Shown here in pieces: positions 8,452 through 16,902 of a DNA stretch of 64,000 nt (positions are counted from its first letter, which is position 1; the number at the start of each line of letters is the position of its first letter). Source of the stretch: Streptomyces sp. NBC_00083 (lineage in GTDB: Bacteria; Actinomycetota; Actinomycetes; Streptomycetales; Streptomycetaceae); assembly GCF_026343295.1 (NCBI RefSeq), contig NZ_JAPELY010000002.1, forward strand, positions 744,001 through 808,000. Reading direction: 5' to 3'. Both the position numbers and the translations under genes were made by a program. The notes below the pieces were generated by a model, which saw only the letters and a program-made list of their open reading frames with translations, was not told where the DNA came from and did not search any database.

Positions 8452-9048
8452 GTGCCCGCCGACCCACTGCAGAGTGCCGGAAGCCCGCCGCGCCGACCCA
8501 CCGGCCTGCCGCCCCGCGGCCCGGCGACGAGCGCGGTCGAGGTGCGCCGCAGCGCCCGGCGCAGCAGGACGGTCTCCGCCTACCGCGAGGGCGACCGCAC
8601 CATCGTGCTGATCCCGGCCCGGATGTCCGAGGCCGAGGAACAGCGCTGGGTCACGGTGATGCTCGACAAGCTGGCCGCGCAGGAGAGCAAGCGCATGCTG
8701 GGCGACGCGGAACTGACCGAGCGCGCCGAGCGCCTCTCCGAGCAGTACTTCGAGAACCGGGCCCGCCCCGCTTCGGTGCGCTGGGTGACCAACCAGAACA
8801 CCCGCTGGGGCTCCTGCACCCCGGCCGAGGGCAGCATCCGGCTCTCGCACCGGCTGCAGGGCATGCCCGAGTACGTCGTCGACTACGTGCTCCTCCACGA
8901 GCTGGCCCACCTCCTGGTGCCGGGCCACGGGCCCCGGTTCTGGCGGCTGCTCGACGCCTATCCGCGCACCGAGCGTGCCCGCGGCTACCTGGAGGGCGTG
9001 GTCGCCGCCGACCGCCTGCCGCACCTGCCGGCGGCCCGCGAGGAGTAG
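8452..9048 (+). CDS. YgjP/M48-type zinc metallopeptidase
   Basis: A 198-residue protein of the YgjP-like (DUF45, WLM-related) metallopeptidase family. The zinc-binding HELAH motif lies near residue 149 (VLLHELAHLLVPGHG), with the family's TRWGSC and LSHRLQ motifs just upstream. No signal peptide or membrane segment is visible, so it is probably cytosolic. The start is the GTG directly after GTCGGGGC; the first 30 residues are proline- and arginine-rich and may be disordered. It is divergent from the ThiF-like gene and lies upstream of the TerD-AIM24 genes. Its natural substrate is unknown. Confidence 0.8.
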   Translation: MPADPLQSAGSPPRRPTGLPPRGPATSAVEVRRSARRSRTVSAYREGDRTIVLIPARMSEAEEQRWVTVMLDKLAAQESKRMLGDAELTERAERLSEQYFENRARPASVRWVTNQNTRWGSCTPAEGSIRLSHRLQGMPEYVVDYVLLHELAHLLVPGHGPRFWRLLDAYPRTERARGYLEGVVAADRLPHLPAAREE

Positions 9049-9154
9049 GGCTCGACGGTTGTGTACCGAATGTGTAGCGGCTTCGTCGATTGTCCGAGGC
9101 AGCCGTTAGCCTGGCGCGACGCATTCACCTCGGGATGGGGGACGGTCGGTACGC

Positions 9155-10837
9155 ATGGCCAGGGAATTCCAGCGCGGCCACAAGGCCAAGGTCAGTGATC
9201 TCACGGCAGGGACGGATCTGTACGTCGGTGTGCAGATCGCCGGCCCGGGTCTGACCTTCGACATCAGCTGCTTCGGGCTCGACGCCAATGAGCAGCTGTC
9301 CGACGACCGTTACTTCGTCTTCTTCAACCAGCCGAAGTCTCCCGAGGAGTCGATCCAGCTCCTCGGCGCGCAGTCCGGTGACAGCGAGTCGTTCCGCGTC
9401 ACCCTGGACCGCGTCCCGTCGCACATCCACAAGCTCTCCTTCACCGCGAGCCTCGACGGCGCGGGGCAGATGTCGCAGGTGGGCCCCGGATACATCCGGG
9501 TCGTGGCCGGCGGCGAGGAAGTCGTCCGTTACGCCTTCACCGGCGCGGAGTTCAGCACCGAGCGGGCCGTCATGCTCGGCGACTTCTACCTGAAGGACGT
9601 CTGGCGCTTCGCCGCGGTGGGCCAGGGCTTCGACGGGGGCCTCGAAGCCCTTCTGAAGAACTTCGGCGGCGAGGTCCTCGACGAGGAGCCCGCCGCCCCG
9701 CAGCAGCCCGAGCCCCAGGGCGCGGCCCCCGGCTTCGCGCCGCCGCCCCAAGGTGCCGCGCCCGCCCCGCAGTTCGGCGCCCCGGCGCAGGCGCCGCAGC
9801 CCGCGCCCTCCTTCGGCGCGCCCGTGCCGGCCCCCGCGCCGCAGCCGTACGCGCCGTCGCAGGGCGCCACCCCGCCGCCGCCTCCGGCGCCCAACCCGCA
9901 GATCCATGCGGCGCCCACCATCGCCGCGCCGATGCACCTGGTGCCCGGCGCCGTGCCGCCGCCCGCGCCGGCGCCGTACGGCCAGCCGCAGCAACCCGCG
10001 TACGGACAGCCGCCGCAGCAGCCGCAGTTCGGGCAGGGCCCCGGCCACATCCCGGGCCAGACGCCGCCGCCCGCGCCGTACGGACAGCCCGCCCCCTACG
10101 GACAGCCGGCGCCCTTCGGCCAGCCCGCGCCGTACGGTCAGCCGCAGGGCGTGCCCCAGGGCATGCCCCAGGGAGGCGGGGGCCTCCAGGCCGCCATCCA
10201 GTCGTACAAGGAAGTGCCCACGGGCCAGCGCTGGACCGCGCAGAACAAGCAACTGGTCCGGGTCGACCTCGGCGCCGGCGGCCAGCCCGTCCTCGCCCGC
10301 CAGGGCAGCATGGTCATGTACCAGGGCAAGGTCGACTTCGGCTACAAGGGCGCCGGGTTCGCCGGCCGTATCGTCGGCAACGCGACCGGCCAGGAGATGC
10401 AGCTGATGCGCTGCACCGGCCGCGGCCAGGTCTTCCTCGCAGAGAACAGCGCCTACCTGCACCCCATCGAGCTCCAGGGCGACGGCATCTGCGTCTCCGC
10501 CGAGCACGTCCTCGCCTTCGACGAGTCGCTCCAGTACGAGGTCCGCCGCATCGAAGGGCACGGCATTCCCGGCGGCGCCCTGTTCACGATGTTGTTCCAG
10601 GGCACCGGCACCGTCGTCGTGATGACCCAGGGCACCCCCGTGGTGCTGCCCGTCACCCCGACCACCTTCGCCGACAGCGACGCGATCGTCGCCTGGTCCG
10701 CCGCGTCCCAGGTGATCGTCTCCAGCCAGGTCAGGCTGCGCCGCAACGCCTATCCCGGCCACAGCGGCGAGTCCGTCAATCTCCAGTTCCGGGGCGCCCC
10801 CGGCAACTTCATCGTCGTCCAGCCGTACGAGGTCTGA
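9155..10837 (+). CDS. TerD domain-AIM24 domain fusion protein
   Basis: A 560-residue two-domain protein. Residues about 1-175 are a TerD domain (stress and tellurite-resistance family, calcium-binding in some members), with FDISCFGLDAN and GAEFSTERA. Residues about 176-345 are a proline-, glutamine- and glycine-rich linker with repeated YGQP-type units. Residues about 346-560 are an AIM24 domain with the jelly-roll-like pattern QGSMVMYQGKV ... GRGQVFLAE ... GTGTVVVMTQG. No signal peptide or membrane segment is seen. It is followed after 14 bp by a stand-alone AIM24 gene and then another, forming an operon. Its biochemical role is not known; TerD/AIM24 pairs are thought to belong to a membrane-associated stress system. 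Confidence 0.85.
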   Translation: MAREFQRGHKAKVSDLTAGTDLYVGVQIAGPGLTFDISCFGLDANEQLSDDRYFVFFNQPKSPEESIQLLGAQSGDSESFRVTLDRVPSHIHKLSFTASLDGAGQMSQVGPGYIRVVAGGEEVVRYAFTGAEFSTERAVMLGDFYLKDVWRFAAVGQGFDGGLEALLKNFGGEVLDEEPAAPQQPEPQGAAPGFAPPPQGAAPAPQFGAPAQAPQPAPSFGAPVPAPAPQPYAPSQGATPPPPPAPNPQIHAAPTIAAPMHLVPGAVPPPAPAPYGQPQQPAYGQPPQQPQFGQGPGHIPGQTPPPAPYGQPAPYGQPAPFGQPAPYGQPQGVPQGMPQGGGGLQAAIQSYKEVPTGQRWTAQNKQLVRVDLGAGGQPVLARQGSMVMYQGKVDFGYKGAGFAGRIVGNATGQEMQLMRCTGRGQVFLAENSAYLHPIELQGDGICVSAEHVLAFDESLQYEVRRIEGHGIPGGALFTMLFQGTGTVVVMTQGTPVVLPVTPTTFADSDAIVAWSAASQVIVSSQVRLRRNAYPGHSGESVNLQFRGAPGNFIVVQPYEV

Positions 10838-10851
10838 GGGAGCCCGAAGAA

Positions 10852-11532
10852 ATGAACCAGCAACTCGCGGGCTACGCCCCCACCCCCGTCGCGGCCCGCA
10901 TGGAGAACCACGGCAGCGCCATGCTCAAGGTGGCCATGGCCACCGGGCAGGACCTGTTCGCCCGGGTCGGCTCCATGGTCGCGTACGAAGGCTTCATCCA
11001 GTACGAGCCCAACCCGCCCGCCGTGCGCCAGATGGCGCGCGACTGGATCACCGGGGAGGGCGCACCCCTGATGAAGTGCACCGGCGACGGGCTGCTCTAC
11101 CTCGCCGACTACGGCGCCAACGTCGTCATCGTCAATCTCAACAACGACGCGCTCTCCGTCAACGGCACCAATGTGCTCGCCTTCGACGCGAGCCTCCAGT
11201 GGGGCGTCGAGCGGGTCAAGGGGCTCGCCAAGTTCGCCGGCCAGGGCCTGTTCAACGTGAAGATCTCCGGCACCGGCTGGGTCGCCCTGACCTCGCGCGG
11301 CACCCCGGTCGTCGTCGACTGCGGCAAGGGCGAGGACGAGACGTACGTCGACCCCGACGCGCTCGTCGCCTGGTCCCCGAACCTGAAGGTGAAGGGCAAG
11401 CGCAGCTTCAAGGCGTCCTCGCTGATCGGCCGGGGCAGCGGAGAGGCGTACCAGATGGCCTTCTCGGGCCAGGGCATCGTCGTCGTACAGCCGAGTGAGG
11501 ACAGCACCGACCGCCTGCGGGCCCGGGGCTGA
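10852..11532 (+). CDS. AIM24 family protein, second of three
   Basis: A 226-residue protein made almost wholly of one AIM24 domain (VGSMVAYEGFIQYE ... GDGLLYLADYG ... GTGWVALTSRG ... GQGIVVVQPSE). The family is named after a mitochondrial protein; the bacterial function is unknown. The ATG has a GGGAG-type site 10 to 14 bases upstream. The close spacing on both sides (14 and 13 bp) says it is co-transcribed with the TerD-AIM24 fusion and the third AIM24 gene. It differs from its neighbours enough to be an old paralogue rather than a recent copy. Confidence 0.85.
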   Translation: MNQQLAGYAPTPVAARMENHGSAMLKVAMATGQDLFARVGSMVAYEGFIQYEPNPPAVRQMARDWITGEGAPLMKCTGDGLLYLADYGANVVIVNLNNDALSVNGTNVLAFDASLQWGVERVKGLAKFAGQGLFNVKISGTGWVALTSRGTPVVVDCGKGEDETYVDPDALVAWSPNLKVKGKRSFKASSLIGRGSGEAYQMAFSGQGIVVVQPSEDSTDRLRARG

Positions 11533-11545
11533 GGGGGAGACACCG

Positions 11546-12301
11546 ATGCAGAGCTCGCTTTTCAGCTACACCGAGCAGCAGTCCCAGGAGCGCTACACCG
11601 CGCAGAACGCCCAGCTGCTGCGCGCCGTGCTCACGGGGCACGACGACGTCCTGGCCCGCAAGGGCTCGATGGTCGCCTACCAGGGACTGCTGGAGTTCGA
11701 CGGTGAGTACCAGTCGGGCGGGCAGCGCAACGCCCGGACCCGCACCGGTGAGGGCCTCGACCTGATGCGCGTCTCAGGACAGGGCACGGTCTACCTCGCC
11801 AACCTGGCGCAGCACGTGCACGTGGTGGACATCGACCGAGACGGCCTGACCGTCGACAGCAGCTACGTCCTCGCGATGGACTCCTCGCTGCACCACGAGG
11901 TCATCGCCGTGGACAGTCAGTACGGGGTCTCCGGCACCGGCAAGTACCAGCTCAACATCACCGGCACCGGCAAGGTCGTCCTCATGACCTCGGGCCAGCC
12001 GCTGGCGCTCCAGGTCACGCCCGACAAGTACGTCAACGCCGACGCCGACGCGATCGTCGCCTGGTCGACCTCGCTCCGGGTCCAGATGCAGGCGCAGACG
12101 CACTCCACGGGCGTGTGGCGGCGCCGCGGCAACACGGGCGAGGGCTGGGAGCTGAGCTTCCTGGGCCAGGGCTTCGCCCTCGTCCAGCCCAGCGAGGTGC
12201 TGCCGCCGCAGAACGCGGTGATCGGCCAGGGCCTGCGGGCCCAGTACGGCGTGGGCCAGCAGGGCGTCCATGCGCAGAACCAGGGCAACGCCTGGAGCTA
12301 G
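11546..12301 (+). CDS. AIM24 family protein, third of three
   Basis: A 251-residue AIM24-domain protein (KGSMVAYQGLLEFDG ... GQGTVYLANLAQ ... GTGKVVLMTSGQ ... FLGQGFALVQPSE) with a 30-residue glutamine/glycine/asparagine-rich tail. The start is the ATG giving MQSSLFSY, with GAGGGGGAG just upstream; the longer frame overlapping the previous gene is not used. It shares the RYTAQNAQLLRA motif with the C-terminal domain of the fusion protein (RWTAQNKQLVRV), so these two are the closer pair. It ends the AIM24 operon and is followed directly by a tandem repeat and a terminator. Confidence 0.85.
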   Translation: MQSSLFSYTEQQSQERYTAQNAQLLRAVLTGHDDVLARKGSMVAYQGLLEFDGEYQSGGQRNARTRTGEGLDLMRVSGQGTVYLANLAQHVHVVDIDRDGLTVDSSYVLAMDSSLHHEVIAVDSQYGVSGTGKYQLNITGTGKVVLMTSGQPLALQVTPDKYVNADADAIVAWSTSLRVQMQAQTHSTGVWRRRGNTGEGWELSFLGQGFALVQPSEVLPPQNAVIGQGLRAQYGVGQQGVHAQNQGNAWS

Positions 12302-12310
12302 CGCCCAGGG

Positions 12311-12420
12311 CACGCGCCCAGGACACGCACCCAGGGCATGCACCCAGGGCGCACGCGCCCAGGACACGCACCCAGGGCATGCACCCAGGGCGCACGCGCC
12401 CAGGACACGCACCCAAGGCA
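12311..12420. repeat. 41-bp tandem repeat, about 2.7 copies
   Basis: Three copies of a 41-bp unit start at 12311, 12352 and 12393, the last one cut short and with one change. Each unit is itself three diverged 13- to 14-bp pieces of the type CRCCCAGGRCRYG. It lies between the AIM24 stop and the terminator and has no coding start of its own. No spacers separate the copies, so it is a minisatellite and not a CRISPR array. Confidence 0.85.
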
Positions 12421-12422
12421 CG

Positions 12423-12456
12423 GTAAGGGGCGCTCGCCATGGCGAACGCCCCTTAC
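12423..12456. terminator. Terminator between AIM24 operon and Nudix gene
   Basis: Inverted repeat GTAAGGGGCG (12423-12432) with CGCCCCTTAC (12447-12456) and a second short CGCCATGGCG palindrome inside the loop. It follows the tandem repeat and separates convergent genes. Confidence 0.75.
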
Positions 12457-12565
12457 TCCTCTGCCAGTTGACGGCCCGCTGCACCCGATGTGTTGCCCGA
12501 GCCCGCCGATACGGCGCCCCCGGGCCGGCCGCCACAGCCGCGCGAGCCTTCTCCTGCGGCTGTAG

Positions 12566-13087
12566 CTACAGCCGTGCGCGCGTCGCTTCCACCAGGTTGA
12601 CCACCGAGGTGTCGGCGACCCCGGCCACCTCGTCGTACGTGAACCAGCGCAGGTCGAGCGACTCGTCGCTGATCGCCTCGACGGCGCCCGCCGGGGCGAG
12701 CGCCGCGTACTGCACGTCCAGGTGCCAGTGGCAGGGCGCCGGGATCGGATGCCGGTCGAGCCGCACCGGACCGCCGGGCAGCAGGGTCAGGCCGGCGACA
12801 CCGGACTCCTCCTCGGCCTCGCGCAGCGCGGCGGCGGCCACCGAAGCATCGCCCGGCTCGCAGTGGCCGCCCATCTGGAGCCACATGTTCAGCTTCTTGT
12901 GCAGCGTGAGCAGCACACGGCCCTGCTCCGGGTCGATCACCAGCGCGCTCGCCGTGAGGTGACCGGCCCCGCAGGCCTTCCACATCCCGTCGGGGTGCGC
13001 CGACAGATGATCGAGATAGGTCTGGCGCAGCTCGGGCTGGCCCTCGTACGCCTTCAGGACGAGGACCGCGTCGTCGTGCAGGGTCAC
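12566..13087 (-). CDS. Nudix hydrolase
   Basis: A 173-residue Nudix-family hydrolase acting on an unidentified nucleoside-diphosphate-type substrate. The Nudix box runs from GGHCEPGD to REAEEESG, around residues 70-95, and the first glutamate of the motif is replaced by aspartate. No zinc ribbon or other extra domain is present. The GTG start overlaps the stop of the DUF2342 gene by four bases (GTGA), so the two are translationally coupled. It is the last gene of that unit, ending before the terminator shared with the AIM24 operon. Confidence 0.8.
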   Translation of the reverse strand: MTLHDDAVLVLKAYEGQPELRQTYLDHLSAHPDGMWKACGAGHLTASALVIDPEQGRVLLTLHKKLNMWLQMGGHCEPGDASVAAAALREAEEESGVAGLTLLPGGPVRLDRHPIPAPCHWHLDVQYAALAPAGAVEAISDESLDLRWFTYDEVAGVADTSVVNLVEATRARL

Positions 13088-14580
13088 TTGCCGGACTCGC
13101 CCTCTGCGTCGTTCCCGTCGCTCTTCCGGTCCTTGGGCTCGTCCTTCGCTTCGCCCTCGGCCTCGCCCTTCGGCTCGTCCTTCGGCTCGTCCTTCGTCAA
13201 GGAGGGACCGTTCTGCTGGGCGGCCTCGCCCAGCATCTTGTCCAGCTCCGAGAAGTCGAGGTGCTCGCGGTGCACGAAGCCGTCCGGGTCGTCCAGGTCG
13301 GACGCGGTCGGCAGCATGTCCGGGTGCTCCCACAGGTCGTCCCGGCCGTCCACACCCCGGGCGTCGGTGAGCGAGGCCCACAGGCGCGAAGCGTCGCGCA
13401 GCCGGCGCGGACGCAGTTCCAGGCCGATCAGGGTGGCGAAGGTCTGCTCGGCGGGACCGCCGGTGGCCCGGCGCCTGCGCAGCATCTCGCGCAGCGCGTC
13501 CGCCGAGGTCAGCCGGGGCTTGGCGGCCGCGTGGACCACCGCGTCGACCCAGCCCTCGACCAGCGCGAGCGCCGTCTCCAGACGGGCCAGGGCGGCCTTC
13601 TGCTGCGGGGTGTCCTCCGGCTGGAACATGCCCTGCTGGAGGGCTTCCTGCAGCTGCTCCGGGTTCGACATGTCGAGCTGGCCGACCGCGTCCTCCAGCT
13701 TGGCGGTGTCGACCGTGATGCCGCGCGCATAGCCCTCGACCGCGCCGAACAGGTGCGAGCGCAGCCACGGCACATGGGCGAAGAGCCGCTGGTGGGCGGC
13801 CTCGCGCAGCGCCAGGTAGAGCCGGATCTCGTCCTGCGGCACGCCCAGGTCCTTGCCGAACGCCGCCATGTTCAGCGGAAGCAGCGCGGCCTTGCCCGCC
13901 GGGCCGAGCGGCAGCCCGATGTCGGTCGAGCCGACCACCTCGCCCGCCAGCACGCCGATGGCCTGCCCGATCTGCTGGCCGAACATGGCGCCGCCCATGG
14001 AGCGCATCATGCCGATCAGCGGGCCCGCCATGGCCTGCATCTCCTCGGGCAGCACACCGCCCATGGCCGCACCGACACGCTCCGCGACCGGGTCGACCAG
14101 CTCCTTCCAGGCCGGCTGGGTCGCCTCGACCCACTCCGCGCGGCTCCAGGCCACGGCGGTGGTGGAGCCCGACGGCAGCGACGTCGCGTCGTCGAGCCAC
14201 AGGTCCGCCAGGCGGACGGCCTCCTGGACCGCGGCGCGCTCGGCGGGGCCGACGCTCTCGTCCTTGGTGCCGTCCGCGGTGCCCTGGGCGACCGTCTGGC
14301 GGGCGATCTGCTTGGCCATGTCCCAGTTCACGGGACCGCCCTCGTAGCTGAGCATCTGCCCGAGCTGCTGGAAGGCGGCGCCCAGATCGTTCGGGTTCAT
14401 CGAACCGAACATCGCGGCGAACGGGTTGTCCGCGCCGCCAGGGCCGCCCGCGCCGAAGCCGAGGGGGTTGCCGCCCTGGCCACCGGCACCCTGACCGCCT
14501 CCGGCAGGGTCCTTCTTCTTGCCGTCGCCGTTGTCCGGCTCCTCCGGCGGAAGGCCGAATCCGAATGGGGTGTCACTCAC
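13084..14580 (-). CDS. DUF2342 zinc-dependent metalloprotease-like protein
   Basis: A 498-residue member of the actinobacterial DUF2342 family, described as zinc-dependent metalloproteases and sometimes associated with coenzyme F420 genomes. The likely metal motif is LREAAHQR near residue 258, a variant of HExxH. The N-terminal 60 residues are glycine- and proline-rich, and the last 45 are charged repeats of the KDEPK/GEAEG type, both probably disordered. The GTG start (VSDTPFGFG) has GAGGAAA seven bases upstream; the much longer open frame upstream is antisense to the SDR gene and rejected. It is coupled to the Nudix gene. The mycobacterial homologue lies in the same neighbourhood. Confidence 0.85.
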   Translation of the reverse strand: MSDTPFGFGLPPEEPDNGDGKKKDPAGGGQGAGGQGGNPLGFGAGGPGGADNPFAAMFGSMNPNDLGAAFQQLGQMLSYEGGPVNWDMAKQIARQTVAQGTADGTKDESVGPAERAAVQEAVRLADLWLDDATSLPSGSTTAVAWSRAEWVEATQPAWKELVDPVAERVGAAMGGVLPEEMQAMAGPLIGMMRSMGGAMFGQQIGQAIGVLAGEVVGSTDIGLPLGPAGKAALLPLNMAAFGKDLGVPQDEIRLYLALREAAHQRLFAHVPWLRSHLFGAVEGYARGITVDTAKLEDAVGQLDMSNPEQLQEALQQGMFQPEDTPQQKAALARLETALALVEGWVDAVVHAAAKPRLTSADALREMLRRRRATGGPAEQTFATLIGLELRPRRLRDASRLWASLTDARGVDGRDDLWEHPDMLPTASDLDDPDGFVHREHLDFSELDKMLGEAAQQNGPSLTKDEPKDEPKGEAEGEAKDEPKDRKSDGNDAEGESGK

Positions 14581-14717
14581 GGGTTTCCTCGGCTCGTTAG
14601 GCCGCCGGCTCGTGCCGACGGCGGCTGGCCCACAACACCACCAGCGTAGACATCCGAACGGGATTGGGGCTCGGTGCTCCGCTGCCTCGCGGCCTGCGGC
14701 AGGATGGACGCCACCTG

Positions 14718-14744
14718 GTACGTACGCGTCATTAACGTACGTAC
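14718..14744. promoter_or_regulatory. GTACGTACG inverted repeat, possible operator
   Basis: Perfect 9-bp arms, GTACGTACG (14718-14726) and CGTACGTAC (14736-14744), with a 9-bp spacer. It lies between the divergent DUF2342 and SDR genes, 25 bp before the SDR start. This size and place fit a repressor site, but I cannot name the protein. Confidence 0.45.
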
Positions 14745-14769
14745 TGAAGACAACCGCTGGAGACGCCCG

Positions 14770-15876
14770 GTGAGTTCCCCAGATCCGCAGGTTCGCGCAG
14801 CGCGAAACCTCTCCGCCTCGACTTCGCGCGGCCCCGTCGTCGCCGTGACCGGTGCCGCATCCGGGATCGGCGCCCTGCTGACCGCGCGGCTCGCCGCGTC
14901 CGAGGAGGTCAAGCAGGTCGTCGCCATCGATGAGCGCCGGGGCGACGTCTCCGAGGCGACCTGGCACATTCTGGACGTACGGGACCCGGCGATCGCCGAG
15001 AAGCTGCGCGGCGCCGACGTCGTCGTACACCTCGCGCTCGACCTCGACCTGGAGACGGACCCGGCGGCCCGCACGGCCTACAACGTGCGCGGCACCCAGA
15101 CCGTCCTGACCGCGGCGGCCGCGGCCGGCGTCCACCGCGTGGTGCTCTGCACGTCGGCCATGGTCTACGGGGCGCTGCCCGACAACGACATCCCGCTCTC
15201 CGAGGACGCCGAGCTGCGCGCCACCGCCGAGGCGACCGGCGTGGGCGACCTCCTGGAGATCGAGCGCCTGGGGCGCAGGGCCCCGCGCGCCCACCCCGGG
15301 CTCAACGTGACCGTGGTGCGGCCCGCCGTCCTGGTCGGCGGCACCGACACCGCCCTCACCCGGTACTTCGAGTCGCCGCGCCTCCTGGTCGTCGCCGGAT
15401 CCCGGCCGACCTGGCAGTTCTGCCACGTCGACGACTTGTGCAGCGCCCTGGAGTACGCGGCTCTGGAGAAGGCCGAGGGGGAGTTCGCGGTCGGCTGCGA
15501 CGGCTGGCTCGAACAGGAGGAGGTCGAGGAGCTCAGCGGTATCCGCCGCATGGAGCTGCCCTCGGCCGTCGCCCTGGGAGCCGCGGCCCGGCTGCACCGG
15601 ATCGGACTCACCCCGTCTCCCGCCGGTGACCTCGCGTACACGATGCACCCGTGGGTGGTGAGCGTCGGGCGGCTGCACGACGCGGGGTGGCGGCCGCAGT
15701 GGACCAACGAGGAGGTCCTCGCCGAACTCCTCGAAGAGGTCGCGGGCCGGCACACCGTCGCCGGCCGCAGGCTCGGCCGCAAGGACGCCACCGCCGCCGG
15801 AGCCGCCGGCGCCACGGTCGCGCTGCTCGGCGCCGCCGCCGTGGTGCGCAGGGCCCGCAAGCGCCGCGGAATCTAG
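14770..15876 (+). CDS. Atypical SDR/epimerase protein with a C-terminal tail anchor
   Basis: A 368-residue extended-SDR protein. The NAD(P)-binding TGAASGIG lies at residues 27-34 and the family serine region is CTSAMVYG, but no YxxxK catalytic pair is visible where it should follow (the sequence there is GVGDLLEIERLG). It may therefore be non-catalytic or use a different mechanism. The last 35 residues are a hydrophobic alanine-rich segment (AAGATVALLGAAAVV) ending in RRARKRR, which looks like a tail anchor facing the cytosol. The GTG start has GGAG nine bases upstream. It lies before moaE, separated by a hairpin. Confidence 0.75.
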   Translation: MSSPDPQVRAARNLSASTSRGPVVAVTGAASGIGALLTARLAASEEVKQVVAIDERRGDVSEATWHILDVRDPAIAEKLRGADVVVHLALDLDLETDPAARTAYNVRGTQTVLTAAAAAGVHRVVLCTSAMVYGALPDNDIPLSEDAELRATAEATGVGDLLEIERLGRRAPRAHPGLNVTVVRPAVLVGGTDTALTRYFESPRLLVVAGSRPTWQFCHVDDLCSALEYAALEKAEGEFAVGCDGWLEQEEVEELSGIRRMELPSAVALGAAARLHRIGLTPSPAGDLAYTMHPWVVSVGRLHDAGWRPQWTNEEVLAELLEEVAGRHTVAGRRLGRKDATAAGAAGATVALLGAAAVVRRARKRRGI

Positions 15877-15896
15877 CTCCCGGCCCGGGGCTGTAG

Positions 15897-15915
15897 GACC
15901 CTCCTACGGAGGGTC
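15897..15915. terminator. Short hairpin between SDR gene and moaE
   Basis: Perfect 8-bp stem GACCCTCC/GGAGGGTC with a TAC loop, 20 bp after the SDR stop. No T-run follows, so its strength as a terminator is uncertain. Confidence 0.4.
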
Positions 15916-15974
15916 GCGCCGCCCGGTCGAAAGAGCTATTCCGGGATGTCACTCCCGTACGGCACGATGGAACC

Positions 15975-16439
15975 ATGGCACGCACGTATCCCGACCACCC
16001 CGGCGAGCAGGCGGCGCACGACCCGATCCGCCTCCTCGCGATCCGTGACACGCCGCTCTCGCTCGACGAGGTCTTCGCGGCCTCGGGCGACTTCGCGGCG
16101 GGCGGCACCACCCTCTTCGTCGGCACCGTGCGCAACCACGACGGCGGCACCGACGTCGACACGCTCGGATACTCCTGCCATCCGAGCGCCGAGGCGGAGA
16201 TGCGCCGGGTGGCGGAGAAGGTCGTGGCCGACTATCCGGTCCGCGCGCTGGCCGCCGTCCACCGTGTGGGTGATCTGGCGGTGGGAGATATCGCGGTCGT
16301 CGTCGCCGTGTCCTGCCCGCACCGCGCGGAGGCGTTCGAGGCCTGCCGCAAGCTGATCGACGACCTCAAGCACGAGGTTCCCATCTGGAAACACCAGCGG
16401 TTCTCCGACGGTACGGAGGAGTGGGTCGGCGCCTGCTGA
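15975..16439 (+). CDS. moaE: Molybdopterin synthase catalytic subunit MoaE
   Basis: A 154-residue MoaE, the large subunit of molybdopterin synthase, which takes sulfur from the MoaD thiocarboxylate to turn cyclic pyranopterin phosphate into molybdopterin in the cytosol. The conserved FVGTVRNHDGG and the lysine-bearing KHEVPIWKHQ near the C-terminus are both present. No moaD or other moa genes are adjacent, so the pathway is encoded elsewhere. The ATG (MARTYPDHPG) has only a weak GGA upstream. Length is normal for the family. Confidence 0.9.
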   Translation: MARTYPDHPGEQAAHDPIRLLAIRDTPLSLDEVFAASGDFAAGGTTLFVGTVRNHDGGTDVDTLGYSCHPSAEAEMRRVAEKVVADYPVRALAAVHRVGDLAVGDIAVVVAVSCPHRAEAFEACRKLIDDLKHEVPIWKHQRFSDGTEEWVGAC

Positions 16440-16585
16440 CCGGGGCTTCGGCCATCTGAAACCCCGTCGGACGCCATGCGCCCCGATTTGCGTAACCGCC
16501 CCCCGGGCACGAGCGTTGAACCGGCGGACGACTAGTCTGCTGATCTGTCAGTTCACGGTCGCCTATTGGGGACGGGAGGTCGGAA

Positions 16586-16807
16586 ATGGCCGCACTTGCC
16601 TGGTTGCTGATTCCGCTTTTCGCTGCTGTCGGAGCGGCGATATGGGCGCGCTGGGCAGCCCGTGATCGCACCAGCGGCGATGTGTCAGAACTCGCCGGTT
16701 ACAGCCGGTTCCGAGAAGCGATGGAACGGTCCCACGCCGGAATCGATGACGCCCCGGCGGCGCCCGTCGAGTGCGCCCCCGCGCAGCACACCGCGGTCGG
16801 CTCGTAG
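16586..16807 (+). CDS. Small single-pass membrane protein
   Basis: A 73-residue protein with an N-terminal hydrophobic helix (AALAWLLIPLFAAVGAAIWARW) followed by a polar, probably cytosolic tail (SELAGYSRFREAMERS). GGGAGG lies eight bases before the ATG. I do not recognise a function. It precedes the PDZ/Lon protein by 95 bp on the same strand and may be co-transcribed. Confidence 0.65.
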   Translation: MAALAWLLIPLFAAVGAAIWARWAARDRTSGDVSELAGYSRFREAMERSHAGIDDAPAAPVECAPAQHTAVGS

Positions 16808-16902
16808 CGGGTCTCCCGAGGCCCCCCGAGGACCGCGTACGGAGACCCCGTACGGACCGGCCCCACGGGTGGCCGCACAGGTCGGTCCCGTACTGTCGTT
16901 CC

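Noticed and set aside
12311..12420. CRISPR-like repeat array
   Set aside because: The copies are directly adjacent with no unique spacers, and no cas genes are near.
13084..15753. One 889-codon protein covering the DUF2342 gene and the region opposite the SDR gene
   Set aside because: The upstream half is antisense to a real SDR gene and also crosses the divergent control region; a GTG with a good ribosome binding site at 14580 gives the family N-terminus.
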